Below, in pieces: positions 26,311 to 33,733 of a DNA stretch of 64,000 bases (its first letter is position 1; the number at the start of each line of letters is the position of its first letter). Source of the DNA: Eisenbergiella tayi (lineage in GTDB: Bacteria > Bacillota > Clostridia > Lachnospirales > Lachnospiraceae); NCBI RefSeq assembly GCF_001881565.1, contig NZ_MPDJ01000004.1:227126-291125 (forward strand), read 5' to 3'. A model generated the notes under the pieces. It was not told the DNA's origin, ran no database searches, and worked only from the letters and a program-made list of their open reading frames with translations. A program made the translations under genes and the position numbers.

Positions 26311-26950
26311 TGATCTCTGCTTCCATATATATAGGGATTCTGGACCTGCTGTCCTTCCCTCCTGTCCTGATGTACAGACCTCCGCTGTCCTCCAGACAGA
26401 CAACATCCTTTCTGGAACATTTCAATTCCCTGCACAGAAGCTTGTCCAGGCGCATCGGAATTTCATAAGGATTGTGTATGGAAACTATTCTTTCCACGGA
26501 AACTATCCTTTCCACGGGAACTGTATTTTCCGCAGAAATCATCCTCTCTGCATAATCTAATGTCTCACTGGCATCTTTGGCCTCATGGAACGTTTTCTCC
26601 ACCTTAAGCGGTACCTGTTCCCATAATGCCTCCGCCTTATTCCTGCTGAGAATTTCCTTCCGGCATCCGAATTCCAGGGCTGTATCCGCATCATTTTCCA
26701 GAAACCGGTTATACAAATCCTGCCCAAGCATTCCTGGTGCTGTTCTTGTATAAATATCCATATTCCAGCTTGTATCACATTTTTCACAGCGGTATATCAG
26801 CCACACATCCAGTTTATTTCCATTGGCATTCATCCGGAAGTTTCCGCTGCTTCTGAATATACTGCTTTTCCGGCAGCCGGAACAGTTCCTGCGTATAGCA
26901 GGGGCTTCTCCCGGCAGAATGGTCCATTCCTCTTTCTTTATATAGCTCAT
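26288..26950 (-). CDS. DUF1062 family protein
   Basis: This encodes 220 residues from MSYIKKEEWT at 26950, with AGGAG six bases upstream. An N-terminal zinc-ribbon-like part has two Cys pairs (RNCSGCRK, RCEKCDTSW) around NANGNKLDVWLIY, the mark of DUF1062. A C-terminal S4-like segment (MRLDKLLCRELKCSRKDVV) suggests RNA binding. A linker of 18-bp repeats codes VERIVSVERIVS. The function is unknown. The gene lies behind a leader with an 8-codon ORF and a hairpin that resembles the one before the CD3324 gene. Confidence 0.85.
   Translation of the reverse strand: MSYIKKEEWTILPGEAPAIRRNCSGCRKSSIFRSSGNFRMNANGNKLDVWLIYRCEKCDTSWNMDIYTRTAPGMLGQDLYNRFLENDADTALEFGCRKEILSRNKAEALWEQVPLKVEKTFHEAKDASETLDYAERMISAENTVPVERIVSVERIVSIHNPYEIPMRLDKLLCRELKCSRKDVVCLEDSGGLYIRTGGKDSRSRIPIYMEAEIREPFPRG
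26480..26533. repeat. Three 18-bp tandem repeats within the DUF1062 gene
   Basis: GGAAACTATTCTTTCCAC, GGAAACTATCCTTTCCAC and the more diverged GGGAACTGTATTTTCCGC lie end to end. As 18 is a multiple of three, they add in-frame copies of a six-residue VERIVS-type unit to the linker. Confidence 0.85.
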
Positions 26951-26986
26951 CTGCAACTCCTGTTTCTATTTTTTGCGATTAGAAAC

Positions 26987-27126
26987 TGCAGAAGCTATTC
27001 TCACTATCTTTATATTTACTGACTGGAATGCCTTCCTCATTCTGAGTGAAAGCGCCATATATTATAATTTCATGCAATAGCCTCTGCTACGCACAAAAAA
27101 TATCTTTCATCATAAAGCTGTCCTCC
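26987..27126 (-). promoter_or_regulatory. Leader element copy 1 (leader ORF plus hairpin) before DUF1062
   Basis: In transcript order: GGAGG, an 8-codon ORF, a TAG stop inside the 5' arm AGCAGAGGCTATT (27076-27088), a 76-base loop and the 3' arm AATAGCTTCTGCA (26987-26999). The DUF1062 start is 36 bases further. The same order and similar sequence precede the CD3324 gene. The rest of the 26951-27295 gap holds the CD3324 terminator. Confidence 0.55.
27087..27113 (-). CDS. Leader peptide MMKDIFCA
   Basis: Eight codons with GGAGG eight bases upstream. It shares the pattern M-x-x-D-I-x-[CS]-A and the TAG stop in the same place relative to the hairpin arm with the ORF at 27647-27673. Past the TAG the frame stays open for about 35 codons. 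I read it as a regulatory ORF rather than a functional protein. Confidence 0.45.
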   Translation of the reverse strand: MMKDIFCA

Positions 27127-27253
27127 CTCTTCGGAAGAATTCAGTTCGTTTTTTCTGTATCTTCTTCCCTGTATTTGCCGGCTGATTACAGGATAACATA
27201 ATTTTATCCCAACTTCTTCCTCACCTATTTTTAGGAAAAAAGAATGAGAAAAA

Positions 27254-27284
27254 GGATTCCCGCCTGCGAAAGGCTGTGGAATCC
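27254..27284 (-). terminator. Terminator after the CD3324 gene
   Basis: GGATTCC pairs with GGAATCC, with inner GCCT/AGGC pairs, and the minus strand continues with TTTTTC. It lies 11 bases after the stop at 27296, so the DUF1062 leader begins beyond it. Confidence 0.8.
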
Positions 27285-27295
27285 TCTTCCTGTGC

Positions 27296-27568
27296 TTATT
27301 TTCTTTTTTCATTCGCAATAATCCTCTGGATGCTTTTATCTGAAAGGAAATATTTGCCGGAAAGCATTTCCGTATTCATGCCGTTTTTGTAATCAGCATA
27401 AATCTTACGGTTGCGTTCTTCCATTTCCCGCCGGTAATCCGTGGATTCTCCCCAGCTTTTCCTGTTCTCTTCCTTTCTCGGAATATAAATATATTCTCCA
27501 TCCACATATTGCTGTATCAATGCCACCACCTCGGGCGGCAATAATTTCACTGCCTTTCTGTAGCCCAT
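27296..27568 (-). CDS. CD3324 family protein (Mor-like HTH)
   Basis: This encodes 90 residues: MGYRKAVKLLPPEVVALIQQ, then DGEYIYIPRKEENRKSWGE and a C-terminal helix-turn-helix-like stretch ending FLSDKSIQRIIANEKRK. This is the layout of the CD3324 family, small proteins related to the Mor transcription activator of phage Mu, so a DNA-binding role is likely but untested. AGGAGG lies close to the ATG at 27568. It has its own promoter at 27765-27793, a leader ORF/hairpin element and a terminator. Confidence 0.85.
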   Translation of the reverse strand: MGYRKAVKLLPPEVVALIQQYVDGEYIYIPRKEENRKSWGESTDYRREMEERNRKIYADYKNGMNTEMLSGKYFLSDKSIQRIIANEKRK

Positions 27569-27599
27569 TCTGCCCTCCTAAAAATATGAATTCAGGATA

Positions 27600-27689
27600 A
27601 GCAAAGGCTATTACGTATCTATTCACGAAATCTGCAATAGCCCTTGCTATGCAGAAGTTATATCTGTAGTCATAAAATTACCACCCTCC
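27600..27689 (-). promoter_or_regulatory. Leader element copy 2 (leader ORF plus hairpin) before CD3324
   Basis: In transcript order: GGAGGG (27684-27689), an 8-codon ORF, a TAG inside the 5' arm AGCAAGGGCTATT (27636-27648), a 23-base loop and the 3' arm AATAGCCTTTGCT (27600-27612), giving 12 of 13 pairs. The CD3324 start is 31 bases on. A shorter competing hairpin, TGCATAGC with GCTATTGCA, uses the same 5' arm. Confidence 0.6.
27647..27673 (-). CDS. Leader peptide MTTDITSA
   Basis: Eight codons from the ATG at 27673, with a strong GGAGGG ten bases upstream and a TAG stop embedded in the downstream hairpin. It matches the leader ORF at 27087-27113 in length, in the D-I-x-[CS]-A positions and in the bases after the stop. 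Ribosomes finishing here would cover the 5' arm of the hairpin. Confidence 0.5.
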   Translation of the reverse strand: MTTDITSA

Positions 27690-27764
27690 TTTATTACAAA
27701 TACCCAAACAAAAGCCCGCCCGGTTTTACCGTATATGAAAACAGGCAGTCCAACAGCTTTTATC

Positions 27765-27793
27765 ATTATATATCGTAAATGCGCCTGCGTAAA
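27765..27793 (-). promoter_or_regulatory. Promoter of the leader ORF-CD3324 transcript
   Basis: TTTACG (27788-27793), a 17-base spacer and TATAAT (27765-27770) on the minus strand. The transcript would begin about 85 bases before the leader ORF. Confidence 0.6.
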
Positions 27794-27831
27794 GAACGAT
27801 ATGCAATTCTGTTCTAATTTATCCCCGCCCT

Positions 27832-28614
27832 TTACCACCCCCGGCCCCGGTATTCCTTAGGCGACATCCCCACTGCCTCATGAAAAACACGGTTAAAGCT
27901 TCTCTGGCTTTCAAAACCGGCATCCTCCCATATTTCCGTCAGCGGTTTCCTCGTGGAACGGATCTGCTGCATGGCATATTCCAGCCTGATCCGGTTCAGG
28001 TACTCACGGAAATTCATCTGCAGCCGGCTGGAAAAGGTATGGGACAAATAGTATTTATTCACATGCAGATTCCTTGCCAGTTCCTCCAGGGACAAGGGTT
28101 CCTGAAAATGCTCCATCACATACCTTACCAGACGGTATGTGAGATCCATATCCTCCGGTCTTTCATCCTCGCGGAGCTCAAACCGCGGGAAAAGACTTGC
28201 GAGAATCACCTGAATCCAGGCGATACAAAGTTTATCATCCTTCTGTACATCCCCGCTGCATAAACGCCTGAATGCCAGCCTCGCATCCGGCGGAATATCT
28301 TTCTTTTCCAGAAACGGATTCTCCGGATAATATTTCTGGATAGTCCTCCCATACGTACCGGACATAGCCGTACTGAAAATAAACAACAGCGCCCTGCTAT
28401 TATCCTCCGAACGATAACTGTGCACCCGTTCCGGAAAAATCACGGCGCATTCCCCTTTGCCGACCAGGTGGGTTTCTCCCATGACAGAAACCTGGACTCC
28501 GCCTTCCAGGCAATACAGCACTTCTACATCATCATGCAGATGAGCCGGGAAATTCATATTGTCCGATACTCCGATCTGCAGTTTACCGCTTCTTTTTTCA
28601 TAAAAAGGATTCAT
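27832..28614 (-). CDS. AraC-family regulator with cupin sensor
   Basis: This encodes 260 residues. The N-terminal cupin (PAHLHDDVEVLYCLEGGVQVSVMGE, about 23-47) should bind a small sugar-type effector. The C-terminal 100 residues form the double HTH (LEELARNLHVNKYYLSHTFSSRLQM, LTEIWEDAGFESQRSFNRVFHEAVGMSPKEYR). AGGAG lies five bases before the ATG at 28614. It is divergent from the ThuA and oxidoreductase genes, and two direct repeats with 21-bp spacing between the genes are its probable sites. Confidence 0.92.
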   Translation of the reverse strand: MNPFYEKRSGKLQIGVSDNMNFPAHLHDDVEVLYCLEGGVQVSVMGETHLVGKGECAVIFPERVHSYRSEDNSRALLFIFSTAMSGTYGRTIQKYYPENPFLEKKDIPPDARLAFRRLCSGDVQKDDKLCIAWIQVILASLFPRFELREDERPEDMDLTYRLVRYVMEHFQEPLSLEELARNLHVNKYYLSHTFSSRLQMNFREYLNRIRLEYAMQQIRSTRKPLTEIWEDAGFESQRSFNRVFHEAVGMSPKEYRGRGW

Positions 28615-28685
28615 ACAGGCTCCTGTTCCGATCAGAAAATCCCGAAAATTTCATTTTATCCGGTTTCTTATTCCATCACAGCAAT

Positions 28686-28742
28686 TTATGGCCACTTCTA
28701 TTTGCATTATGGCAATCATTATACGCCCCGGCCTGCTATAAT
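28686..28742 (+). promoter_or_regulatory. AraC-type half-sites and promoter of the thuA-like operon
   Basis: TTATGGC occurs at 28686-28692 and again at 28707-28713, exactly 21 bp apart, the two-turn spacing AraC-family proteins use. The second copy abuts the -35 position of a promoter with TATAAT at 28737-28742 and no good -35 box, as expected for activator-dependent start. Confidence 0.55.
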
Positions 28743-28836
28743 ACAAGCACAAAGAAGAAAGAACTTCTCCGCAGGAGACAGAAACTCTTCTTAAGAGAAA
28801 AGGGATTCCTTATATGAGGAAGAAAGGAGCATTCAA

Positions 28837-29568
28837 ATGACAGATACAAAAAAGGTATTGATTTTCAAAGGCGGCTGGGACGGCCACGAACCGGATCTGA
28901 TAGCGGAAAGATTTGCCGGTATTATGGAGAAAAACGGTTATTCCTGTGTCATTTATGACAATCAGGAGGTAATGCTTGATCTGGAGCTTGTAATGAGCCA
29001 GGATTTAATCATTCCCTGCTGGACAATGGGTGAGATAGATACAAAGGTTCGTGAGAATATTGTTAAGGCTGTTGCTGCCGGAACAGGGCTCGCAGGCTGC
29101 CACGGCGGTATGTGCGATGCATTCCGCAATGATGTGGAATGGCAATTTATGACCGGTGGTCAGTGGGTAAGCCATCCCGGCGGCGATGGAATTTCCTATG
29201 AGGTAAATATCCGCAAGGGTTCCAGCCCTATTGTGGAAGGTCTGGAGGATTTCCCCGTATGCAGTGAACAGTATTACCTGCATGTGGATCCGGCGGTAGA
29301 GGTACTGGCAACCACCCGTTTCCCGGTTGTGCCTTATTATCATATCTCCAATAAAGTGGTTGATATGCCTGTAGCCTGGACTAAATTCTGGGGCAACGGC
29401 AGAGTCTTCTATAACTCCCTCGGTCATCACGATGACGTATTTGATAAATCTCCTTCCGCACAGATCCTGATGGAAAGAGGAATGCTGTGGGCCGCAGAAG
29501 GAAAACAGTATGCCGCCGAACACGGACTGACTACGGAAAGATTCAAAAACACAGCCAAAATGTACTAA
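28837..29568 (+). CDS. ThuA-domain protein
   Basis: This encodes 243 residues with a flavodoxin-like/class I amidotransferase-like fold: KVLIFKGGWDGHEPDLIAERFA at the start, GTGLAGCHGGMCDAF (about 84-98) where the nucleophile elbow lies, and VFYNSLGHHDDVF near the end. ThuA proteins take part in disaccharide use (trehalose, maltitol) together with a ThuB-type dehydrogenase; a 3-keto-sugar route is known in some bacteria. The dehydrogenase gene follows 29 bp downstream. AAAGGAG precedes the ATG. Confidence 0.88.
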   Translation: MTDTKKVLIFKGGWDGHEPDLIAERFAGIMEKNGYSCVIYDNQEVMLDLELVMSQDLIIPCWTMGEIDTKVRENIVKAVAAGTGLAGCHGGMCDAFRNDVEWQFMTGGQWVSHPGGDGISYEVNIRKGSSPIVEGLEDFPVCSEQYYLHVDPAVEVLATTRFPVVPYYHISNKVVDMPVAWTKFWGNGRVFYNSLGHHDDVFDKSPSAQILMERGMLWAAEGKQYAAEHGLTTERFKNTAKMY

Positions 29569-29597
29569 AAAGAGACTTACAACGAAAAGGAGCTATT

Positions 29598-30704
29598 ATG
29601 GAAAACGTCAGAATCGGTATTCTGGGACTGGGCGCCATCAGCGGAATCTATCTGAAAAACCTCACCGGCCTGTTCAGAGAAATAGAAGTTGTGGGCATAT
29701 ATGATTTAATCCCCGAAAAAATGGAACAGGCGCAAAAGGAATATGGAATTCCCAAAGCCTACTCTTCTATGGAAGAAATGTTTCAGGATAAGGATATTGA
29801 AATCATCCTGAATCTCACACGGCCTTTTGAACATTATGAAACCACGAAGGCGGCTCTTCTGGCCGGAAAGCATGTTTACAGTGAAAAACCTCTGGCTGCC
29901 ACCTTTGAAGAAGGAAAAGAACTCGTTGCTCTGGCACAGGAAAAAGGCCTTCTGCTGGGAGGCGCTCCCGATACCTTCCTGGGTGCCGCTGTCCAGACCT
30001 GCCGTAAATTGATTGATGACGGCTTTATCGGCCGCCCCATCGGTGCAACAGCACAGATGATCTGCCACGGACATGAGAGCTGGCATCCCTCTCCTGAGTT
30101 TTATTATCAGTATGGCGGCGGCCCTATGATGGATATGGGTCCCTATTATATGACCGCTCTGGTTAATCTGCTTGGCAGTGCAAAAGGGTTGACCGGTCTG
30201 GTCACAAAAAGCTTTGAAACACGTACCATCACCAGTGAACCCAAATGCGGAACCGTAGTTCCCGTGGAGGTACCCACACACGTAAACGGTATCCTCCAGT
30301 TTACAAACGGTGCAGTCGCTACGGTTACTACCACCTTTGACGTATATTATGACAGACAGGACAAACTGGAAATCTACGGTACGGAAGGAACCCTCCGTGT
30401 TCCCGATCCCAATGGGTTCGGCGGAAGCATTACTCTCCTGCGTCCTGAAGAAGGAAGCTTTAAAGAAATCCCTCTGGTATTTGATTATCAGGATAACAGC
30501 CGCGGACTGGGTGTGGCTGATATGGCGAAGGCCCTTCGCTGCGGCCGCGGCTGCCGGGCGGACTGCAGCCAGACTCTCCATGTCCTGGAAATCATGACTG
30601 CCTTTGAAAAAAGCAGCCGGGAAGGACGCTATATGGAACTGGAAACCTCTTATGAAAGAGGCCCCGCCATGGCCCATAACCCCGTACGCGGAATTCTGGA
30701 CTGA
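29598..30704 (+). CDS. Gfo/Idh/MocA-family oxidoreductase
   Basis: This encodes 368 residues from the ATG at 29598, five bases after AAAGGAG. An N-terminal Rossmann fold starts IGILGLGAISGIYLKN (about 6-21), the EKP motif lies in HVYSEKPLAAT, and the C-terminal substrate domain contains PSPEFYYQYGGGPMMDMGPYY. It should oxidise or reduce a sugar hydroxyl with NAD(P). With the ThuA-like protein it matches the ThuA/ThuB pair, presumably for a disaccharide or glycoside sensed by the AraC regulator. No transporter is attached to this operon. Confidence 0.93.
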   Translation: MENVRIGILGLGAISGIYLKNLTGLFREIEVVGIYDLIPEKMEQAQKEYGIPKAYSSMEEMFQDKDIEIILNLTRPFEHYETTKAALLAGKHVYSEKPLAATFEEGKELVALAQEKGLLLGGAPDTFLGAAVQTCRKLIDDGFIGRPIGATAQMICHGHESWHPSPEFYYQYGGGPMMDMGPYYMTALVNLLGSAKGLTGLVTKSFETRTITSEPKCGTVVPVEVPTHVNGILQFTNGAVATVTTTFDVYYDRQDKLEIYGTEGTLRVPDPNGFGGSITLLRPEEGSFKEIPLVFDYQDNSRGLGVADMAKALRCGRGCRADCSQTLHVLEIMTAFEKSSREGRYMELETSYERGPAMAHNPVRGILD

Positions 30705-30736
30705 GGGTTTTCTGAAGATTAATATACCGTACATAA

Positions 30737-30777
30737 AGAGCCTGTACCACGGTTCATTCCGCGTTGGTACAGGCTCT
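30737..30777 (+). terminator. Terminator of the thuA-like operon
   Basis: AGAGCCTGTACCA pairs perfectly with TGGTACAGGCTCT and is followed by TTTTT on the plus strand. Confidence 0.95.
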
Positions 30778-30805
30778 TTTTCCATTCATTATTCCGAAAA
30801 GGTTC

Positions 30806-31531
30806 CTATTCAAACTTTTTTCTTTTCATTAACCATATATAAAGGAAAATTTCTATTCCTGTATATCCTGCAAGCCAGAGGAAATATATCCCGTTTGCCG
30901 AAAGGGAGAAATAATCCTCTTTACAGTAATTCACGCTCAGGTCATAAACCGGCGGCAAAATCCAGGTAAGCAGACGTGTGGGCGGGAATTCCTCTCCGAT
31001 AGGCCCTTTCAGAATAATCACCAGTCCCAGCAGGGCCCCTAACAGCAGGGCCGCTTCTCTTTTTTTGAATAAACGGCTGTTGGCAAAAAGCCCGGTAACT
31101 CCTCCGCAGATCCCAATCAGCCAGAAAAGAAAGAAAGCGGATATCAGATCCTCAGGACGAAGCGGCCGCATAAACAGATTCCCCCTGCCTGCCAGATCCA
31201 CAAGCACAGGATACACTACGCATGCAGCGGACGCTCCGAAGCTTATATAAGCAATCAGGACACATCTTGCGCCGAAAATCTGCTCCTTCTTTTCCGTCTT
31301 TATGAATATAGTCTGGTCTATCATAGGATAATTGATATCATCATACATAATCCCCACGGAAAGCATCAGCAGGAATACTACCAGCGAACAAATACTGAAG
31401 CTGTCCAGCACATACTGGGGAGCCATGGAATAGGCGAAGCCCAGATAAAAGAACAGCAGGATAAGCGGAAGGATCATTCTGCTGCTATGGAAATATTTAT
31501 CTCTTTCAAATCGGAACAATTCCTTCAGCAT
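30806..31531 (-). CDS. ABC-2 type exporter membrane subunit
   Basis: This encodes 241 residues starting MLKELFRFERDKYF, with about six helices and short loops, matching the six-helix membrane subunit of ABC-2 exporters. The reading frame overlaps the ATPase gene by seven bases. It should form the channel for the ATPase encoded upstream. The exported molecule is unknown; self-protection against a peptide or an envelope role are both possible. Confidence 0.8.
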   Translation of the reverse strand: MLKELFRFERDKYFHSSRMILPLILLFFYLGFAYSMAPQYVLDSFSICSLVVFLLMLSVGIMYDDINYPMIDQTIFIKTEKKEQIFGARCVLIAYISFGASAACVVYPVLVDLAGRGNLFMRPLRPEDLISAFFLFWLIGICGGVTGLFANSRLFKKREAALLLGALLGLVIILKGPIGEEFPPTRLLTWILPPVYDLSVNYCKEDYFSLSANGIYFLWLAGYTGIEIFLYIWLMKRKKFE

Positions 31532-32379
31532 AACTCTTCTGCCTCCTCATATCTGACTATATGCCATTTTATCTCTCCGAAAAATCGAAATAATTCTTCT
31601 GCAATCTGAACATCTGCTTCCAGCCTGCAGAGGCTTCCATAATCCGTCATCCCATAAAGGGATTCCCCGAACTGCTTCTCAAGCCTTTCTTTTATCTGCC
31701 TGGAATCCTCTCCGTACTTTACCAGTAAAATTGCCTTTTTCCTGCGTATGCCGTATACATATGATATCCCATCCTCCAGCCGCCCATCTTTGATTTCATA
31801 AATACGGTCGGCAAGCTCCTCGATAAGATATGTTTCGTGGCAGGCCATGATAAGAGTCATTCCTGCCGCTTTTCTTTTTTTCAACTCCTGAATCAGTGTC
31901 ATCTGCGACAGCGTATCCTGCCCGGACAACGGTTCATCCAGAAACAGCAGCTCTCTTCTTCCCAGCAGAGCCTGTATCACCCCCGCTTTCTGAAGCGTTC
32001 CTTTCGAAAGATATTTCATCGGTGTATCCAGCATGGATTCCAAATGAAACTCCCGGAAATAGCGTCCCATCTCATCCCTGTTTTCCCTGTCGGTTTCCAT
32101 ACGGTACATATGATCCATAAATTTCTGCAGAGTCATATTTATTTTTTCGTACCGATCCGGGATCAATGCCATCCGTATGCCCGGAGAACAGCTAACCTGA
32201 CCGGAAGAAGGATTACTCAGACCTGAAAGGATCCGCAAAAGCGTACTTTTTCCGCATCCGTTTACACCTACCAGGCCGATCGCCTCTCCTTTTCCCGCCA
32301 ATAAACTGATATCCTGCAGCACCGTTTTTCCTTCATACTTCTTACTTACATTTTTTGCTTCCAAAATGCTGTTATTCAC
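31525..32379 (-). CDS. ABC exporter ATP-binding protein
   Basis: This encodes 284 residues with Walker A GVNGCGKST (about 38-46), a signature reading LSKGTLQKAG instead of LSGGQ, Walker B LLFLDEPLSGQD and the H-loop MACHET. The last 80 residues (KAILLVKYGEDSRQIKERLE) form an extra domain. The signature with K and T in place of GG is seen in some ABC-2 ATPases of the CcmA/YhcH type. It overlaps both neighbours and clearly belongs with the membrane subunit downstream. Confidence 0.92.
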   Translation of the reverse strand: MNNSILEAKNVSKKYEGKTVLQDISLLAGKGEAIGLVGVNGCGKSTLLRILSGLSNPSSGQVSCSPGIRMALIPDRYEKINMTLQKFMDHMYRMETDRENRDEMGRYFREFHLESMLDTPMKYLSKGTLQKAGVIQALLGRRELLFLDEPLSGQDTLSQMTLIQELKKRKAAGMTLIMACHETYLIEELADRIYEIKDGRLEDGISYVYGIRRKKAILLVKYGEDSRQIKERLEKQFGESLYGMTDYGSLCRLEADVQIAEELFRFFGEIKWHIVRYEEAEELC

Positions 32380-32960
32380 AATTCTGTCTCCTGCTGCTCC
32401 CGATAAAGCAGGCTTTTAACACCTGTCTTATCAGGAAGCGTTATTTTGTATTTGTTTCGGGAATATCCCAGCCATTTTTCCCCTTGTTCCAATAGCAAAT
32501 GGTCAGCCCCCTCACCAATTTGGACAATCCTTACATCTTCATAGGTTTCTCCGGGAGGAACGATCACTCCGCCGGTTTCTTTTCCCCGGTAATCAAAGAC
32601 CTGACACTGCATGGAAGGCTCTTCCTTATTTCCGGACGCACTTCCCATATCTACATAGGGTAATGTCCCAGGCTCATTCGCCGGATTTTTCCATGTGATC
32701 TGTACACTATAATAAGCTGTTCCCGGTTCTGCATAAAAACCATTGTATTTGTTTCCTATTTTTTCCACACAGATCTGTTCCATTTCTATAAAGCTCTTAT
32801 TCTCCGCCAGCCACCAATATGGGCGGTGCTTCAGAATCTGCAGAAACAGATATGGCAGCAGAATGAGAATCAGACACCACAGGAAAGTTATAGCCAGATG
32901 CCTTCCTATGTATCGGGTTTTCTTCCTTCTTTCCTCCGATTCCAGCTCAGGATTCATCAT
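32376..32960 (-). CDS. Single-pass membrane protein of the ABC exporter cluster
   Basis: This encodes 194 residues starting MMNPELESEERRKKTRY at 32960, with GGAGG eight bases upstream. One helix (about 22-44) leaves a short basic cytoplasmic tail and an outer domain of about 150 residues (AYYSVQITWKNPANEPGTLPYVDMG, VIVPPGETYEDVRIVQIG). I do not recognise the outer domain. Its start lies inside the end of the preceding gene and its stop overlaps the ATPase gene, so it is co-translated with the exporter. Confidence 0.75.
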   Translation of the reverse strand: MMNPELESEERRKKTRYIGRHLAITFLWCLILILLPYLFLQILKHRPYWWLAENKSFIEMEQICVEKIGNKYNGFYAEPGTAYYSVQITWKNPANEPGTLPYVDMGSASGNKEEPSMQCQVFDYRGKETGGVIVPPGETYEDVRIVQIGEGADHLLLEQGEKWLGYSRNKYKITLPDKTGVKSLLYREQQETEL

Positions 32961-33642
32961 CCGCCATGCCTCCTTCCTGCCCATCACCCAGCACAACAGG
33001 TATGATACAGCGGTATTTCAGGCGATCCGCCCCTTCCTCTTCAGCACTTATTTCAACACAGCAGAGAATATTCTGTGCGCCTTCCTCTACGAAAAAGAAC
33101 AGACGCCCCTCTTCGGAAGCCTGCCGCCCTCCAATCCCTCTTAAACCATCGTCCGTGAGAATATTGGTACTGTCTATATTAAGCTTATTCAGCATTTTAT
33201 CTCTGAAATACGGTTCAGAAATTTCCTTATATACCAGATTTCCCTGAAAATTATACTTCAGGTATACTTTTGAAATATATTCCGGTGTCTGCTTTATTTT
33301 TTCTGCGGAGAAATCCAGCATCAGCAAATGTTCAGCCACAGGGTTGTTAAGCCCCCTGTTTGAAGCTCCAAGATCTTCAGCCCCCTTCAGAAGCACAAAA
33401 AAACCTCCTGCCGCGGTTCCGTCTCCCTGCTTTCCCTCTATCGTTTCAAAACGAAGGGTGGTAAACTGCCGCAGATATTCCTGCTTCACAGATATGGCCG
33501 TTCTTATTATAAATGCTGCCACTGCCAGGGAAAAAACAATACAGTAGATACGGATGATACTGCACCCTCTTTTTATTCCCTTATCTATCTGCCATTCCTT
33601 TTTTTGTTCCTTATGATATTCTCCGTATTTATCAAAAAGCAT
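32947..33642 (-). CDS. Single-pass membrane protein of unknown function
   Basis: This encodes 231 residues from the ATG at 33642 (GGGAGG six bases upstream). A charged N-terminal stretch (MLFDKYGEYHKEQKKEWQID) precedes one helix (about 29-48) and a long outer domain (FTTLRFETIEGKQGDG, YISKVYLKYNFQGNLVYKEIS). No known motif is seen. As the first gene of the four-gene overlapping cluster it shares its design, one helix plus an outer domain, with the following protein. Confidence 0.75.
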   Translation of the reverse strand: MLFDKYGEYHKEQKKEWQIDKGIKRGCSIIRIYCIVFSLAVAAFIIRTAISVKQEYLRQFTTLRFETIEGKQGDGTAAGGFFVLLKGAEDLGASNRGLNNPVAEHLLMLDFSAEKIKQTPEYISKVYLKYNFQGNLVYKEISEPYFRDKMLNKLNIDSTNILTDDGLRGIGGRQASEEGRLFFFVEEGAQNILCCVEISAEEEGADRLKYRCIIPVVLGDGQEGGMADDES

Positions 33643-33733
33643 GCCGCACCTCCCTGCTTTTTGCAATCCCTATGTTTATTGTACCATAGAAAAAGGAAGA
33701 AGTGAGATACTTTTTCAAGGAAGCCGCTTTATT

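Noticed and set aside
26970..27113. Read-through of the TAG in the copy-1 leader ORF
   Set aside because: The frame stays open about 35 codons after TAG, but copy 2 meets TGA after seven codons, so a recoded stop is not supported.
27070..27318. 82-codon minus-strand frame over the copy-1 leader element
   Set aside because: It runs through the CD3324 terminator and is out of frame with the leader ORF that has the ribosome site.
29706..30785. 359-codon minus-strand open frame
   Set aside because: It mirrors the Gfo/Idh/MocA gene and runs through its terminator; no domain visible.
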